From Capsaspora owczarzaki ATCC 30864 (Eukaryota > Opisthokonta > Filasterea): a DNA stretch of 64,000 bases. This document shows, in pieces, positions 42,099 to 54,917 of the stretch (position 1 is the first letter of the stretch; each line of letters begins with the position of its first letter). Made by a program: the position numbers and the translations under genes. Below the pieces are notes generated by a model. That model saw nothing but the letters and a program-made list of their open reading frames with translations. It searched no databases and was not told the DNA's origin. The DNA is taken from NCBI RefSeq assembly GCF_000151315.2, contig NW_011887294.1, positions 184,232 through 248,231 of the forward strand, given 5' to 3'.

Positions 42099-44980
42099 AT
42101 GACGATAGACTCCGAAATGGAGCGCCCGTTCCACCTGCGGGGCGCCTTGAGTTCAAGCCGCGTTTGCAGCGTTCGTCTCATCCGGAGGCTCACGCCCGAG
42201 GCTCACGCCCGCCCGCGCAAGGCGACTAGTGAAAATCCAGTCAAGGATTTGTTCGCAGATGTCGAAGGTCTGACCTCCTCGCCTCAAGCGGAGCCCGTTC
42301 CAGTCAGGCGCAATCCAGCCTATTCCCTGCCCAAAGCGCAACAGACCAGGCTTGTTGCTGCTCTGGTCCAAGCCCTGATGTCCAACTCGACGGTCAGTCG
42401 GATGGCTGTGGAGGCAGGGATGAATGTCGCAGAGTTCAAGTCAGGCCTGGATCATTATCTTGTTCAGGTTTGTGGTTCTAGCGTCATGATCAACAGATGC
42501 TCTGCAGTTTTCAAACTCATTGATTACACCCTCCTCCAAAACAGCTCTTGCAGTCGCGATCCGTTCCAAAGCCCACAGCTACCGTGCTTCAGTATCACCT
42601 TGCTCAAATGCGTGCCCCTACATCGGGTACGGCTCTCTCCTCCCATTTTCTGAGCCCGTCTGTTGCTCGCCATCTCACTTTCGCTCCTTTTCTCGCACCT
42701 GGCAGAAATTTCAACCATTCCCCTTCCAGAAACATACCCAAGCTCCATGCAGGCATTTGGACAAGACTTTGTGCGGTATCGCGCAACCACATTGGACCAG
42801 TCGGTCGTTTCGCGAATCTCCGACATGCGTCAACCGCAGCTGACCTACCACCAAGCACGGAGCATGCAGCGCAAGTTCATCTTCCACGCAGGCCCCACGA
42901 ACAGCGGAAAGACGTACAGCGCACTGAAACGGTTTCGCGAGGCAAACCGCGGCATTTACTGCGCGCCGTTGCGCTTGCTCGCGCTAGAGGTGTATGACGA
43001 CACCAACAACCACGGCATCCCATGCGATCTTGTCACTGGTGAAGATCGAAAATCAGGCAAAGGTCGACCAGACGAGCCGCAGGAGCTCAACGACTCGGCG
43101 CTCGACAAACTTTTGCGGTTGCCGCACTTGCCGAAAGGTGATGTCGCCAGCGCCAATCCAATCTCGCTCATGGATGGCGACGCGTCTACTGCAGCCATCC
43201 TTGGCCTGGATCATGCTTCTCCAAAGGTCCCAGAGTCCATAGGCTTGACATTGAACAGCATCTTCTCCTCCCAAGCAGCAGAGACCTCATCCTCCCAGTC
43301 CGATAATGATGGAGGTGATACGAAAGCAACATCCTCGGCTCAGTCATCGCACGTGGCTTGCACGATCGAAATGGCCGACGTGGACAAGGTCTTTGACGTG
43401 GCCGTGATCGACGAAGTCCAGCTGATTGGTGACCGCGATCGCGGCTGGGCGTGGACGCGCGCGCTCCTGGGTCTTGCCGCCCACGAGATTCACGTGTGCG
43501 GCGAGCCTCGAGCCCTCAGTATTGTCGAGTCCCTGCTCAAGTCCACCGGTGAAGACGTCCAAGTCCACACATACGAGCGACTGACGCCATTGGTCGTGGC
43601 GCCTCATTCCATCAACCGCAATCTGGCCAATCTTCGGCGCGGAGATGCCATTATTGCCTTTTCCCGCAAAGAGCTCTTCCGGTGGAAGGCCGAGATTGAG
43701 CGGGAAACCCGCTTTCGTTGTGCCATCGTCTATGGCTCGCTTCCTCCTCAAACCCGGGCGCAGCAAGCTCGCCTCTTCAATCAGCCCGACAGTGGCTTTG
43801 ATATTCTCGTCGCCACCGACGCGATCGGCATGGGCTTGAATCTGAATATTGGCCGCATCATCTTCACCACCCTCCAAAAGTTCAATGGCGTGAGCAACGT
43901 GACACTCTCGCCGTCCGAGGTGCGCCAGATTGCAGGTCGCGCCGGTCGCTTCCGTTCCAAGTTTCCCCGCGGCGAGTTTACAACGTGAGGTTTTTGAAAT
44001 GTCGAGCGAATGTTTTGGATTTTTGACGTGGGGGTCCTTCTAATGCGCTGACGTTGCGCTTCAGATTCGAGCCCGAGGACATGGGGATATTGATCAAGCA
44101 GTTCAATGGTCCCGCAGACTCGCTCCAGGTGAGGAATAGAGAAAGGATGGTTGTGTCGCAGCATGCGTTGAGACACCAAACTCTGTTTTTTGCCCTGTCC
44201 ACTTTTAGGCTGGACTGATGGCCAATTTTGAGCAGCTCGAGGCATTGTCAAAGCAACTCCCTGGTGCTGACATGCTCGATCTCTTCACCAAGTTTGAGGA
44301 TTTGGCGCGACTCGACAAGCGATACTTTATGTGCGATTCCTCCGACCGAAAGGTGCGATTGATCTTCTCGAATCTCTTGTTTGTTTTCGCAGCGACATTG
44401 GATCTGCTCTGCAATGCTTTACTGATCGCTGTGATTCTCGTTGCAACAACACAGGAGGCCATCAAACTTCTCGCTCCTCTGAACTTGTCGTTCAAGGATC
44501 GGTACACTTTTATCCTGGCCCCAGCAAACCTCGAAAACGACTACATGCGAAGCTGTTTGCTTTCAGTACGCAGACTTCCCACCCTTGTTGCTGCCTTTGG
44601 AACGTTTGAATTTGCTGACACTCGCCCCTACGCTTAGTTTGCCACTGGATTTGAAGCCAATCGGCCGATTACGCTCGCAGCCATCACTGTGCCGAGCACC
44701 ACTTCCGGAGCCCCGAGTGTGCTGAACGAGTTTGAGCAATGCCACAAAATGCTGGATTTGTACATGTGGCTTAGGTACGCGTTTTGTCTTCGTGAGATCG
44801 ACGGGGTTGGATTGCTCACCCGTTCAATATTCCGACAGTTATCGATTCCCGCAACTGTTTCCCGACCGGGACGCCGCAAAGCAACTCCAAGCCCAGTGTG
44901 CCGAGCGCATCATGGAAGGTCTGATTGAAGAGACGCGAACTGGACGTCGTCCGAAGCCCCAGCCGCGTCGTCGATACTGA
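42099..44980 (+). CDS. SUPV3L1: SUV3-like mitochondrial ATP-dependent RNA helicase
   Basis: DExH-type helicase of the SUV3 family, which unwinds RNA with polynucleotide phosphorylase in the mitochondrial degradosome. Exons 42099-42467, 42545-42626, 42706-43984, 44065-44128, 44209-44352, 44455-44565, 44638-44774 and 44839-44980 join in phase to about 775 aa. Motif I is FHAGPTNSGKTYSAL, with the family marker GIYCAPLRLLALEVYD after it. Motif II is VIDEVQLIGD, followed by HEIHVCGEP. Motifs V and VI are ATDAIGMGLNLNI and QIAGRAGRF. The SUV3 C-terminal segments follow (LCPFDR-equivalent FMCDSSDRK, LNLSFKDRYTF, WLSYRFPQLFPD). An acidic low-complexity insert lies between motifs I and II (about 43050-43370). 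The N-terminus from 42117 (MERPFHLRGALSSSRVC) is basic and can serve as a presequence. The start is uncertain because upstream frames also look presequence-like. Confidence 0.9.
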
Positions 44981-45146
44981 AAAATGCTGTCAATCCAATC
45001 TGAGTAACTTCTCGTATCTTGTCTTTGTTTCGTCGTCATCTTCATCATCATCATCATCAGCATCAGCATCATCTCGAATTTCTCTCTTGCATCCATCTTA
45101 ACGCAGTCTCAACTCCCCCATCCCATCCCTGGAATCCTTCATCCAA

Positions 45147-47336
45147 ATGCGACCGATCGAGACGGCAGCCGTCATCAGTACGGTCGTCTGCGCACTCGCG
45201 TTGGTCTTCACGGCGGCCCACGACGCCAGCCCTCACCCAGCCCATCCACCCAACCACCCGTTCCATGGCACTGCCGACGCACCAGCCATGGCCATGGCGG
45301 GGCTCCGCGAGTCCTCCTCCTCCGACGCCGCGGCCTTCTCGTCTTCGTCCGCCTCCGACGCCCTGCGCGATCGCGAGTACACCTTCCACCTCGAGAACGC
45401 CGCGTCGCCGACGCCGCCCGTCGCCTACCTCATTCTTGGCGCTGTTCCGTTGCTGCTGGCGCTTGTGCACGTGGCGGTCGAGCGACCTCGCTGGCAGTTG
45501 GCTCCGCTGTACTTTGCCGACATTCTGCTGCTGCTCGCCGCTGCCATTCCGCCCGTCGGCGTCGTGTCGACCTCGGCCATCGTGCTCGTGATTGTGTTTG
45601 CAGCCATCTCGGCCATTCTTGGCATCATGGTGAGTTCGTGTACAAGCTTGACCTCTTTTTTCCGGACGCAGATTGTTATTGTCTCAGACTCTCGGACTCT
45701 CAGACTCTCGGGACTCTCAGATCTCGAATGAATGTCGGATTGGATTTCGAGTCCACCGTTGCCTTCTCATTCGTGCCGCTTCTTCGGTCCTTTGACAACT
45801 AAACTCGCCATTTCGTTTTGCCTTTTATGTTGACAGTTTGCCGTCACAACGTTTCCGATACCGTCGGGACCTTTTGACGTCGCTACACAAAGCTTGGACT
45901 GGCCGACACAAACCACAACTGTTCATCTCAATGCGAAACTGCCACAGCCGACCTATCCGGCTGATGTGGCTGGACCTCCGAATGTTTCGGCCGAGTCGAC
46001 TCCGTTCTGTGTGCAGGTCTTCTACCCGATGCGCCTGAAAGAGTCTGCTGCACGATCTGGAGGCGCGGATGCCGATCTGGTCAAGCGCTCGCCTGCGTCC
46101 TATCTCGTCCACGGTGGCGAATCGGCGAGGGCCTATGCTTCGTTCATTGGCATCCCAGCGGCCGCCCACTTTCTCGTGTCGCACTTGAGTCTGATCAAGA
46201 TGAACGCCACCGAAAATGGTCCGATTGCTCGAAATGCCCAATTTCCAGTCGCCATCTTTTGCCACGGCTTGGGTGGCTCGCGCACTGCGAATGCAATCAT
46301 CTGCAAAGAGCTGGCATCCTTTGGCTTTGTCGTGCTTTGTCCCGAGTTCCATGACGGCAGTGCCTCGTACACTGTTCTGCCCGACGGCCGCGAGATTCGC
46401 TACCAGCGGCCATCGCGCAGTGATGACGAGTGGCTGTACTCCTTCCGGCACCGGCAGTTGCGCCATCGCACAACGCAAGTGCTTCGGCTCCTTGCGGGTC
46501 TTGACGAATTGAACGACCGAGGTGTTGGCAGGTAGGGAAAGGTTTTTTTTTCGCCGAGGAATGCCTCTTTGTTGTTGCTTGTTTGGTTTTGCAAACAAAC
46601 TTTGGCTCAGTTTCCTCTACCCGTTGTGTTTTGTGCAGCATTACCTCGTTCAAAGGAAAGCTGGATCCATCCCGAGTTTTGCTGATCGGACATTCGTTCG
46701 GAGCTGCGACAGCCATCTATGCAGCAATGCAGGGGGATCGTCGTGTTCGGGCAGTGGTCGCATATGATGCTTGTGAGTTACAGCTGCGACGACAGACGTG
46801 ACTTGATGATTTTTGACTCTGCCTTCTTGCTCATTTTGATTGCCACTTCTGTCATCGACATACATGCAGGGATGTTCCCAATCGGCCCGAACGTGGCGCG
46901 ACACCCCATCCCAAACTTCCCGCCAATCCTTTCGATCGACACCGAGCTGTTTGACGAGTCTCGCAAATTGATGCACGTTCTTCTCGAACAAGTCCGCACT
47001 GCCGCTCCAGAAACGACGCCGACGGGGCTCTGGCTCAAAGTGCGCGACACTGGCCATCAAAACTTTACCGAATTTCCCTTCTTTTTCCCGCAGGTTCTTC
47101 GAAGAATGGGCAAGTCGGGCAAAATGGATCCGGCCGCCGCGATGGCCCTCATCAATGCGTTAACGCTGCGATTCATCGGCAGATACTTTGGCAGCGTTGG
47201 ACAATTCATCCCCGAAATCGCTCGAGCCCGCCAAGCCGGTACTGTGCTCGAGCAGGCCTTGGTGGCCGCCGACATTATCGCCGTAGCCGACGCTGAGCAT
47301 GTCACCACAATTGAAATCACTCGCCAATCAACTTGA
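45147..47336 (+). CDS. PAF-acetylhydrolase (plasma/type II PLA2G7-like) lipase with N-terminal membrane segments
   Basis: Four exons (45147-45629, 45837-46531, 46639-46772, 46870-47336) give about 592 aa. The N-terminal third has a signal-like first segment (AAVISTVVCALALVFTAA) and further hydrophobic helices (AYLILGAVPLLLALVHV, ILLLLAAAIPPVGVV). The alpha/beta-hydrolase domain follows: FPVAIFCHGLGGSRT, the nucleophile elbow LLIGHSFGAAT (Ser), AYDAWMFPIG with the catalytic-type Asp after splicing, and TGHQNFTEFPFF carrying the His. These match the family that removes the short sn-2 acyl chain of platelet-activating factor and oxidised phospholipids. The membrane segments suggest an ER or plasma-membrane enzyme. 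The cleanest junction is the Asp-containing one at 46772/46870. Confidence 0.9.
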
Positions 47337-47376
47337 ATGTTGAACAAATGGTGTCATTCAAATCATCAGACAGCAA

Positions 47377-47382
47377 AATAAA
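47377..47382 (+). other. Candidate poly(A) signal AATAAA
   Basis: AATAAA lies about 41 nt after the stop of the PAF-acetylhydrolase gene, in the 178-bp gap between it and the convergent kinase gene. Confidence 0.4.
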
Positions 47383-47410
47383 ATCGCAAACACGAAACAA
47401 CAGCGCATGC

Positions 47411-47462
47411 AAACAAACAAACAAACAAACAAACACACAAACAAACAAACAAACAAACAAAA
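47411..47462. repeat. AAAC tetranucleotide microsatellite
   Basis: About twelve AAAC units, with one CAAACACAC variant, in the convergent intergenic gap. Confidence 0.92.
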
Positions 47463-47514
47463 CCGACCGAAATAAAAATAATAATAATCAAAAGAAAGCA
47501 CCACATGTTGCCAC

Positions 47515-50500
47515 TCAGTCTTCGTCGTCATACTGAGCTGCCATGCTTTGGGTCACGATGCGAATCTTTTGGAAGTTGGGGCGTTGCTCGGGCTCGAGAT
47601 CCCAGCAGGTCAGTAACAAAGAATACAAATCCGCGGGGCAGTCGAGCGGACGAGCTAGGCGTTCTCCGGCTTCCAATGCATCGCACAGCTCTTGCGGCGT
47701 GAACTTTGGCCAAGGTTGTTCGCCATTGGTCATGATTTCCCAAACGGTGACACCCTGGAAGGTAAAGACAGTACGGTGCAGTCAGTCAGTTAGTCAATAA
47801 GAGATGGTTTCTCTACAATACATGCCTGCTTGCAAAAAACCTACATAGCTCCACACGTCCGACTTTGAGGTGAAGGTCTTGTAATACAAGCCTTCGGGGG
47901 CAGTCCAGCGCACAGGCCATTGGCCGCCTATTGAGTGATCAAAACCAAAGCATCACAAGTCAGAAAAAGACCCCAATCTCCAATCTGTCAACTCCACAAC
48001 CAATTATAACACCGACCTTTGGCAGCGATATAGGTATCATCGCCTTCGTCGAGCATCTTGGACATGCCAAAGTCCGTGATCTTGACAAGTTGTGGAGACG
48101 ACATGAGCACGTTGCGAGCCGCAAGATCGCGATGCACAAAGCGGCTGGCTTCCAAATACTCCATGCCCTGCGCGACCTGAGTGGCAAAGCGCAGACGCTC
48201 GCCGACAGTGAGCTCCACGCCATTCTTAAAGTTGTTGATGAGATACTCTTTGAGCGAGCCCAGTTGCATGTGCTCGGTGATCATCATCATGGCATCGCCC
48301 TCAATGCACACGCCAAGCAGCCGGACAATGTGCTCGTGGCACAGCTGCGCCATGAAGGATGTCTCACTCGAAAACGCCTCAATGCGCGATTCGAGGGTTT
48401 CGGTTGTGTCGGTTGGCATTTCCTCCTTGTTGAGCGTCTTGACCGCAACGAGCCGGTTTTTGCCGATCGGACCACGCCAGATGGCCTCCATCACGGTGCC
48501 AAAGTTTCCTTTACCGAGCTGCTTTCCAAACCGCAGCTGGGCAACAGGAATCACAGTGACATCGGCTTCAGCCCCATTCGAGTCTGCAGGCGCGGATGCC
48601 ACCACCGCAGGAGCTTGGTCTTGGCTGGCTGGCGGTGCAATGGCAGCTGGCGGTGCAATGGCGGCTGGCGGAGCAATCGCAACCGGCGGAGCAATGGCAA
48701 CTGGCGGGGGCGGAGCCGGGCAGGAAGGAGGAGGACCAAGAATCGGCGGCGCCATCGGTATGGTCGGAGCCACTACTGCTTCGCGCGGCGACGTCTCGGA
48801 TTGCTGGGGCAAGGGCTGGGGGATGGCAGGAGGCGAGGCGCTGTACGGTGGTCGATCGTCATCATCCATCGAATGGCTACTCAATGCGCCGTCGTCCAGC
48901 ATGTCGTCGTCGTCGTCGTCGTCGTCGTTGTCATCTGATTCCTCGCTGGAGGATTCCTGTTCGACGGTATCCAGGAAGGCAAAGGCCTGGGTCACATCCG
49001 CGGCGCCGGCCGCTACAGAGTATCTCAAGGAGGACGTGCGCTCCGGAGCTGCCATCACGGTGGGCGGCAGCATGGGTAAATCGGGTTGATGGACGGCATC
49101 ATAGATGGATGCCGTCGGCATGGGCTGCATGACGGCATTGGTGAGCCGGCCGCGCGCGTCTGCATTGTCGTAAATGTGAGAGCCATCATCATCCAACGGC
49201 TCCGAGTGATCCCCAAACACGGGCGATGGTGTGCGTGGTCGCGAAGACGAGGCGCGAGTGGTTTTGAAGACGGCCACAGTTCCGAGCGCGTCATCGCTGT
49301 CATTGGCACGCGAAACACCTTCCTGGGTACGAAGCACGGGCAGCAGAGCAGCCAGATCAGTATCACGGCTGGCACTGCCACTGCGCGGGATTGAGGCGGG
49401 TGGCTGCTCTGATTGGCTCGACCGCCGGAGCGCGGCTCGTGGTCGGCCAGAAACAGAACCGCTCGAACCCGAGCGCTCCGGAATGTTCGCGGCAGCACGA
49501 ACTGGCGCCGCTGGCTGGTACGCTGGAGGCGCGCCCCCAGACACTGTCTCGTAATGCTCATACAGGGTTGCAGTCTCCTCGTACAGCGGGGGGTCGTGCT
49601 GCTCGCCTGGTGGCGTGGAAATGCCAAACTTGTTCGGATCCTGGCCCGGAAGCAATGGGTACGGCATGTGGCCGCCTTGCGGCAACGGGTACGCCGGCCG
49701 ACTGTTTGGAACATAGGGCACGTGTCCGCCGTTTTGCGGGTAGGGATTGTGACCAGCCGGAGCAAAGTGTGGCTGTTGGCCCGGGAGAAGCGGTTGCTGG
49801 CCTGGTAGGAGACCGGGCTGCGGGTACGGCAGCTGTCCTGGTTGTGCGAACGGGTAGGGCGACGCAGCCGGACGGCCCGCGGCGGACATGCGAGCGTTGT
49901 TCTGGTTCAAGCGAGCGCCTGCGGCAGGACCGACAGTGGGCTGCGGAGTCATCACCGACGCATTGCCTTGCATGGCAGCACGCGACGCCGCGCTCATGGG
50001 CATGCCGCCGGGGGCGGAGAAGAACGAGTCTTGCATGATGGTCTGGTGTCGGTACGTGTTGGGTCGCGAAATGGTGTTCATGCCGTTGGCCGACGGCTCA
50101 AAGACCTCCTCAGAGTCTTCCTCGACCTCCAGCTGTCGCACGGTCTGGGCGAGCCGTTCGGCCGCTTTGGGGTCGCATGCGCGTCGGGAATCCCCGAAAT
50201 TGCGGAGTTGAACGCCGCCAGCGTGCCTTGGAGCCAGCGTCGACGAGGTGCTGTCAATGTCGGCACCCAGCTTGACCTTGGTGCCATTGCGGCACACCAA
50301 AGGATTGACAGAGTAGAAATTGACCAGATGGGAGATGCTTTCAAAGACGAGGCCTTGGATGACAAAGTTGGTCCATCGGTTTTCGATTCGGAAATGGTGG
50401 ATGAGTCCATTGGCACTGGGCAGTGAGAACAGAGAGTGGTGCAAAGAGTCAGTGACAGACAGTACATGCAGCACAAAAAAACAGCACAAAAAAAAAAAAA

Positions 50501-53121
50501 AAAAAAAAACGAGGAAAGGCAAAACAAAAAAAACACAACCATCAACACTCACAAGAAGGTCAACGTGAAGTCAAACCGCCAGCGGTCGCTTGCTCGCACG
50601 ATAAAGTTGGCACTCTGCTCCACAAGCAATTTGCGCTCGGCATCAATGCGATTCATCGAGCCAAAGAACCAGCTGTACTGAGACAGCCATTCGAGCAGCC
50701 GTGTGTGACGCATGAAGAGCAAATGGCCAATGTTCATGAGCATCATCTTGGCGTGTAGTGGGTCGCCAGTTGTTTTGAACTGCAAACGGCAGTCTTCACG
50801 GGCACCCGGGGCTTCCTCTTGGTTGACTCCATGAATAGCAGGCTTCACGGAAAGCAACAGAGTTGTGCCTTCCACGCTAACCTGCCGGATGAACGGGAAG
50901 TCGCGTTGCCAGACGACTACGTTCGACTGCAAGAGTGAAAATGCCATACAAGTGAGAATCAACAAATCTATAGCAGAGATGCAGTCTTGCAAACACACTC
51001 ACCTCAATATGAGTCAACGTGACGCCGGTTGCCAAGGCGATGGACAACATAACTTTGTCGCCGTGGAATTTGCCCTTGACAGTGAGTGCAGCCTACATGG
51101 ATAGAAAAGCAGAGCACAGATGAGTGAGCTGGAGTCGACGAGGGAGGAGGAGGGAGAGCAGGAGGGATGGAGAGCGTAATCACAATACAGTTACCTTTGG
51201 ATCGATGCTCATTGCTGCAATGGATGACTCCTTCCACAGCGTAGTCTCGACCATTCGACCTGCCGGCAAGGCATATGACGCATACAGAAGAACACAACAA
51301 ACTTTATCAGTACGAGGAGTGTGCTTGTCGTGCTTCTTCCAGCGACTCGACGCTTTTACCGAACGTGAATTGGTAGACGATGGGATCGGAGAGTGGCACG
51401 ATCTCGGCAGCGCTCTCGTTCCAGTTCCACTGGCACTGCATCGCCTTGAACGATCGCCACGGCTTTCGCTCCTTCTTGACCTGAAGCCGTGGCCAAAAGA
51501 GGAAGGAGTGAGCAACAAAAAAAAAAAACAAAAAACAAAAAAAAAAAAAAAACAAAAACAAAAAAAGCGTGAAATCGAAATTCACTACTTGGAAAACCAA
51601 GCACACTCACGGGAGCTTGCTTGTAAATATCAATCGTGTCGCCTTGAATCGCAACAAAGACATAGAACTGGGCGTGCTTGGATGGGATGGCCAGGAATGC
51701 CCAGCCGATGCGATGGACCTGAAAGGTTCAAAAGTTGTTGGTCAACAACCGGCTCCAAAAACAACACAAAAAGGGGACGAAAATGACTCACCTTTGCGAG
51801 TGGCGCGTCGGCAAGGACGAACGATGACATGACATTGACGCGCCACATGGAAATGACTACATGCCAAGCGGCGAGCTCCATCTCGCGCTCGTGCTCTGGC
51901 AAGCTCGAGTCTGCTTGGAAAATGTACGACTCTCCTTCGGTCGTTTCAAACTGCAAGAATTCGTCACTGTGGTGGGGAGAGAGAGAGGGAGAGAGTGAGA
52001 GAGAGAGAGAGAGAGAGACATGGTCAGTAAAGACGTGTGTGGTTGTTGGCGGAGTGAGTTGCGCAGTTTGTGATTGGATCGCAGCCCCTCTCGTGGTCAA
52101 GTCCAAGAGCAGGCGAGATGAGTTTGCGAGTTGCATTCACCCGCAATAGTGAACGCTGCAGTGTGAGTTGTTGTCTCCTCGATTCTTGGAGCGACTGAAC
52201 GACTGAACGACGGTTACGTCGGCAAGCTCGTCAACAAGTGGCTCAAGTTTCGGTGGTATTTTTGTGTCAAATAGCTTTCGACTGCGGTGGCTGTGTTGTG
52301 TGGTCTGCTTGTGCTGATGCACGCCAGAGTGTCACTGGTGCCATGTTTCAAAGTTGCCTGAGACCTTCCACTCACAAACCCAGACCAGCTCAAACCAGAT
52401 CTGAGGGAAGGGGACGCGACGGGCGGCGGTCTTTTTTTGCTGCGAATGCGAACACGGCAAATGTCCCCCTTCCTCCAAGTCCAACATCTCGAGCTCGAGC
52501 GCGAGAGACCAACTCACCTCAAGTCGAAAAAGCCAATGTAGTCAAACCGGAGCTGCGGCTTTGCTGGCGGCATCTTGCTCGGGCTCTGGCTCAGGTAGCA
52601 ACAAGGGGAGAGGAAAAAAATAAAAATAAAAATAAAAAATAAAATAAAAGGTGAGCGAGGCATTACAGGGACAGCAAGGCAAAGCGACGTGCGGTTGGAG
52701 CATCAAACAGCCATGGAGGTCGGAGGAAGGGCAAGGGTGAGGGCGTCTGAGGCAGACGAGGGACAGGGGGGGGGAGCAAAAGGGGAAGGGGGAGGGGGTC
52801 AAATAATACAACATAAAATCATAAGAAGAAAAGCAAGAACCGCAGCGTCGCTGCTTGCTGCTGCTGGTGGTGGTGGCGGTGGTCTTCTTCCATAGGCCGA
52901 CACGGCACAGATGGACCGAGCAGTGGCAAGGCGCGGTGGTGCGATAGCCACAGAAAGAGCCGCCGGCTGAACACGACCAAAGGCAGAAAAACATGTGTTG
53001 CAAAAAGGGACAGTTGTCGCTCTCTTTTTGTGTGCCACTCCGCCCAATGCAAGGCACACACGAGTGCAGTGAAGGCATGTGCATGCTGATAGATGCATTG
53101 GCGATAAAGAGAGAGAGAGAG

Positions 53122-53170
<49 letters not shown>

Positions 53171-53341
53171 GCAGCCAGCCACAAAACATTAAACCAAGCG
53201 GCTCAGGCTTACATAGACCGCGAATCCATGCTCATCGGCGACGGCGTACTTGCGGCTCCACTTGGCAGTGTTGATACGGGGCTCGCTGCCGAGCATGATG
53301 ATGCCCTCCTTGAAGCGCTGCACGGGTGGGTCGCGCGACAT
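47515..53341 (-). CDS. Cytoplasmic tyrosine kinase: PH, PH-like, SH2, Pro-rich linker, TK
   Basis: Eleven exons (53213-53341, 52518-52585, 51792-51966, 51611-51718, 51360-51480, 51195-51259, 51003-51092, 50553-50926, 48017-50415, 47845-47927, 47515-47754), all in phase, give about 1283 aa. Residues 9-110 form a PH domain ([20 protein letters not shown], closing Trp helix [12 protein letters not shown]). A second beta-rich PH/PTB-like region spans about 115-330. The SH2 domain (about 339-430) has [15 protein letters not shown] and ANFIVRASD with the phosphotyrosine Arg. A long Pro/Gly/Gln-rich linker (about 430-990) carries many PxxP and tyrosine motifs. The kinase (about 1000-1265) has [26 protein letters not shown], an activation-loop Tyr, VRWTAPE and DVWSYGVTVWEI. 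All catalytic residues are present. The order resembles Tec kinases but with no SH3 seen. Likely a PI-lipid and phosphotyrosine-responsive signalling kinase. Confidence 0.92.
53111..53171. repeat. GA microsatellite in kinase intron 1
   Basis: GA run with occasional GC interruptions inside the roughly 630-nt first intron of the tyrosine kinase gene. Confidence 0.9.
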
Positions 53342-53787
53342 CCTGAAGCACAAGCGCAGAGAAAGAGCGAAGAAGGAGAAGAGAGAGAGAGAGAGAGAGA
53401 AGAAAAAAAAAAACAAAACCAAGACTGCCCTTTGGCTGTGCTGCGCTGCGAGGATTTGCAGGAGAGCGGAGAGGGGAATGGGGAAAGTGAGGTTTGCTGC
53501 AGATGCCTGATAGCAGAGACGAATGCAGGAGGAAATGGGGAGAGGTGAATGCAGGAGGATTGGAAGCGAGAAAAACCCCAAAACGAGTGAAATCAAATCC
53601 CAAAAAAAGACAAAGCAAGGAAATAAGAAAAAAAAAAAGAAAAAAGAAAGAAAAACCATTTATGGTCATAACAACAACCATCAACAAAATGAATCAGCGT
53701 CAGAATCAGAGTAAGGAAGAAGCGCCGGACAACCTTCTGGCTTAAATGCATGGATTATTATGAAACAAACTCAGAAACAAGAAGCAA
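53342..53787. other. Intergenic region between kinase and PPIL3 genes
   Basis: About 446 bp, A-rich, with a GA run (about 53379-53400) and A tracts. It must hold the kinase promoter and 5' UTR and the PPIL3 3' end; no gene is supported. Confidence 0.5.
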
Positions 53788-54917
53788 TCAATTCGCATAG
53801 GGATTTGCGTGGATGGCAACGCGCCGGATTTGCGCTGGGAAGGTCATGCGGTGCTTCTCGTCAACAGGAGCCTTCTCAAAGTGATCCAGCGTCTCGAGAC
53901 CATGAATCACTCTGTCACGAACAAAGAGTAACGCGCGGGCAGGGGCGAGTCAGGGGCAAACAAAACAAACCGTCATCATGCAAATCGCGGATTGTCGGCA
54001 ACGAAAACAAATTGACAAACACTGCCAATTACCTCCCAAAAACAGTGCACTTGTTGTCTAGATGGGGCTGCTTTGCATAGGTAATGAAAAACTGCGAGCC
54101 GTTCGAGTCGGGTGCGTTGGTGGCCATGGACACGATTCCTCGCGCGTTGTGCTGTGTGAGCAAGAGAAGACATTGCACCAATGAGTGTGCTTTGAGCATA
54201 CACAGCAATGCGCAGGTGCACACACACTGAGACGAATAAACTCACCTTCAATGTATCCACAAACTCGTCTTCAAACTTTCGGTTCCAGATGCTCGTGCCG
54301 CCTTTTCCGGTATTGGTCGGATCGCCCGTTTGCAATACAAAGCCCTTGATATTTCTGTTCATTGCATCCAAAGAATCAGGGAAGGTTTATGCGATGAAGG
54401 TCGCCAAAAAGCAAGCTTGAAAAAAACAAACCAACGTAACAACAAAATCCCTTACCGGTGAAACGTGCAGCCGTTATAATATCCACTTGCGCACAGGGCT
54501 AGAAAGTTCTGTCAAACGAGTATTCAGACCCGCATCCGTGGTGAGCCTTGTGTGAGCATGAGGAGTTCATGTTGCTGTCGTTTTCTCGCTTGTTCCCCCC
54601 CCCTCCCAACCATCATCCGCCACTTTCACCATAATGCTCCCAATCACTTTGTTGGAAATCACAATGGCGCTGGGTCGGATGGCAGGGGGGACTGGGCAAG
54701 TATGCTCGCCTCTACGCGATCGACATCAGAACGACCTTCTCGCTCTCGTCCATCCCACTCACCTCGCAGGCCTTGGGCGCTTGGTCGCAGAACAGCTCGA
54801 TCTTGAACTCGCCGAGATCCGTGTACAGTGTGACAGACTGCCAAGCAGCAAAGTACAAGCTCGAGATGAGTGACTGCCGTTTTGTTGACTGCGTTTTGCA
54901 TTGAGGCGCTTTACCAT
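53788..54917 (-). CDS. PPIL3: Cyclophilin-type peptidyl-prolyl isomerase, PPIL3
   Basis: Six exons (54915-54917, 54763-54837, 54456-54508, 54246-54354, 54033-54151, 53788-53911) total 160 aa, within one residue of the animal protein. The start codon is itself a complete 3-nt coding exon: CAATG is followed at once by GTAAAG, and the next exon resumes with [14 protein letters not shown]. The sequence tracks PPIL3 throughout: [58 protein letters not shown] (catalytic region), [25 protein letters not shown] and a terminal [12 protein letters not shown]3 is a nuclear, spliceosome-associated cyclophilin; the family role is prolyl isomerisation during spliceosome assembly. The active-site Arg of FHR is present. 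It is head-to-head with ATG101 (309 bp apart). Confidence 0.95.

Noticed and set aside
47931-49132. Plus-strand frames within the tyrosine kinase gene
   Set aside because: They overlap the kinase and linker exons on the other strand; the minus strand has complete kinase motifs and matching splice phases.
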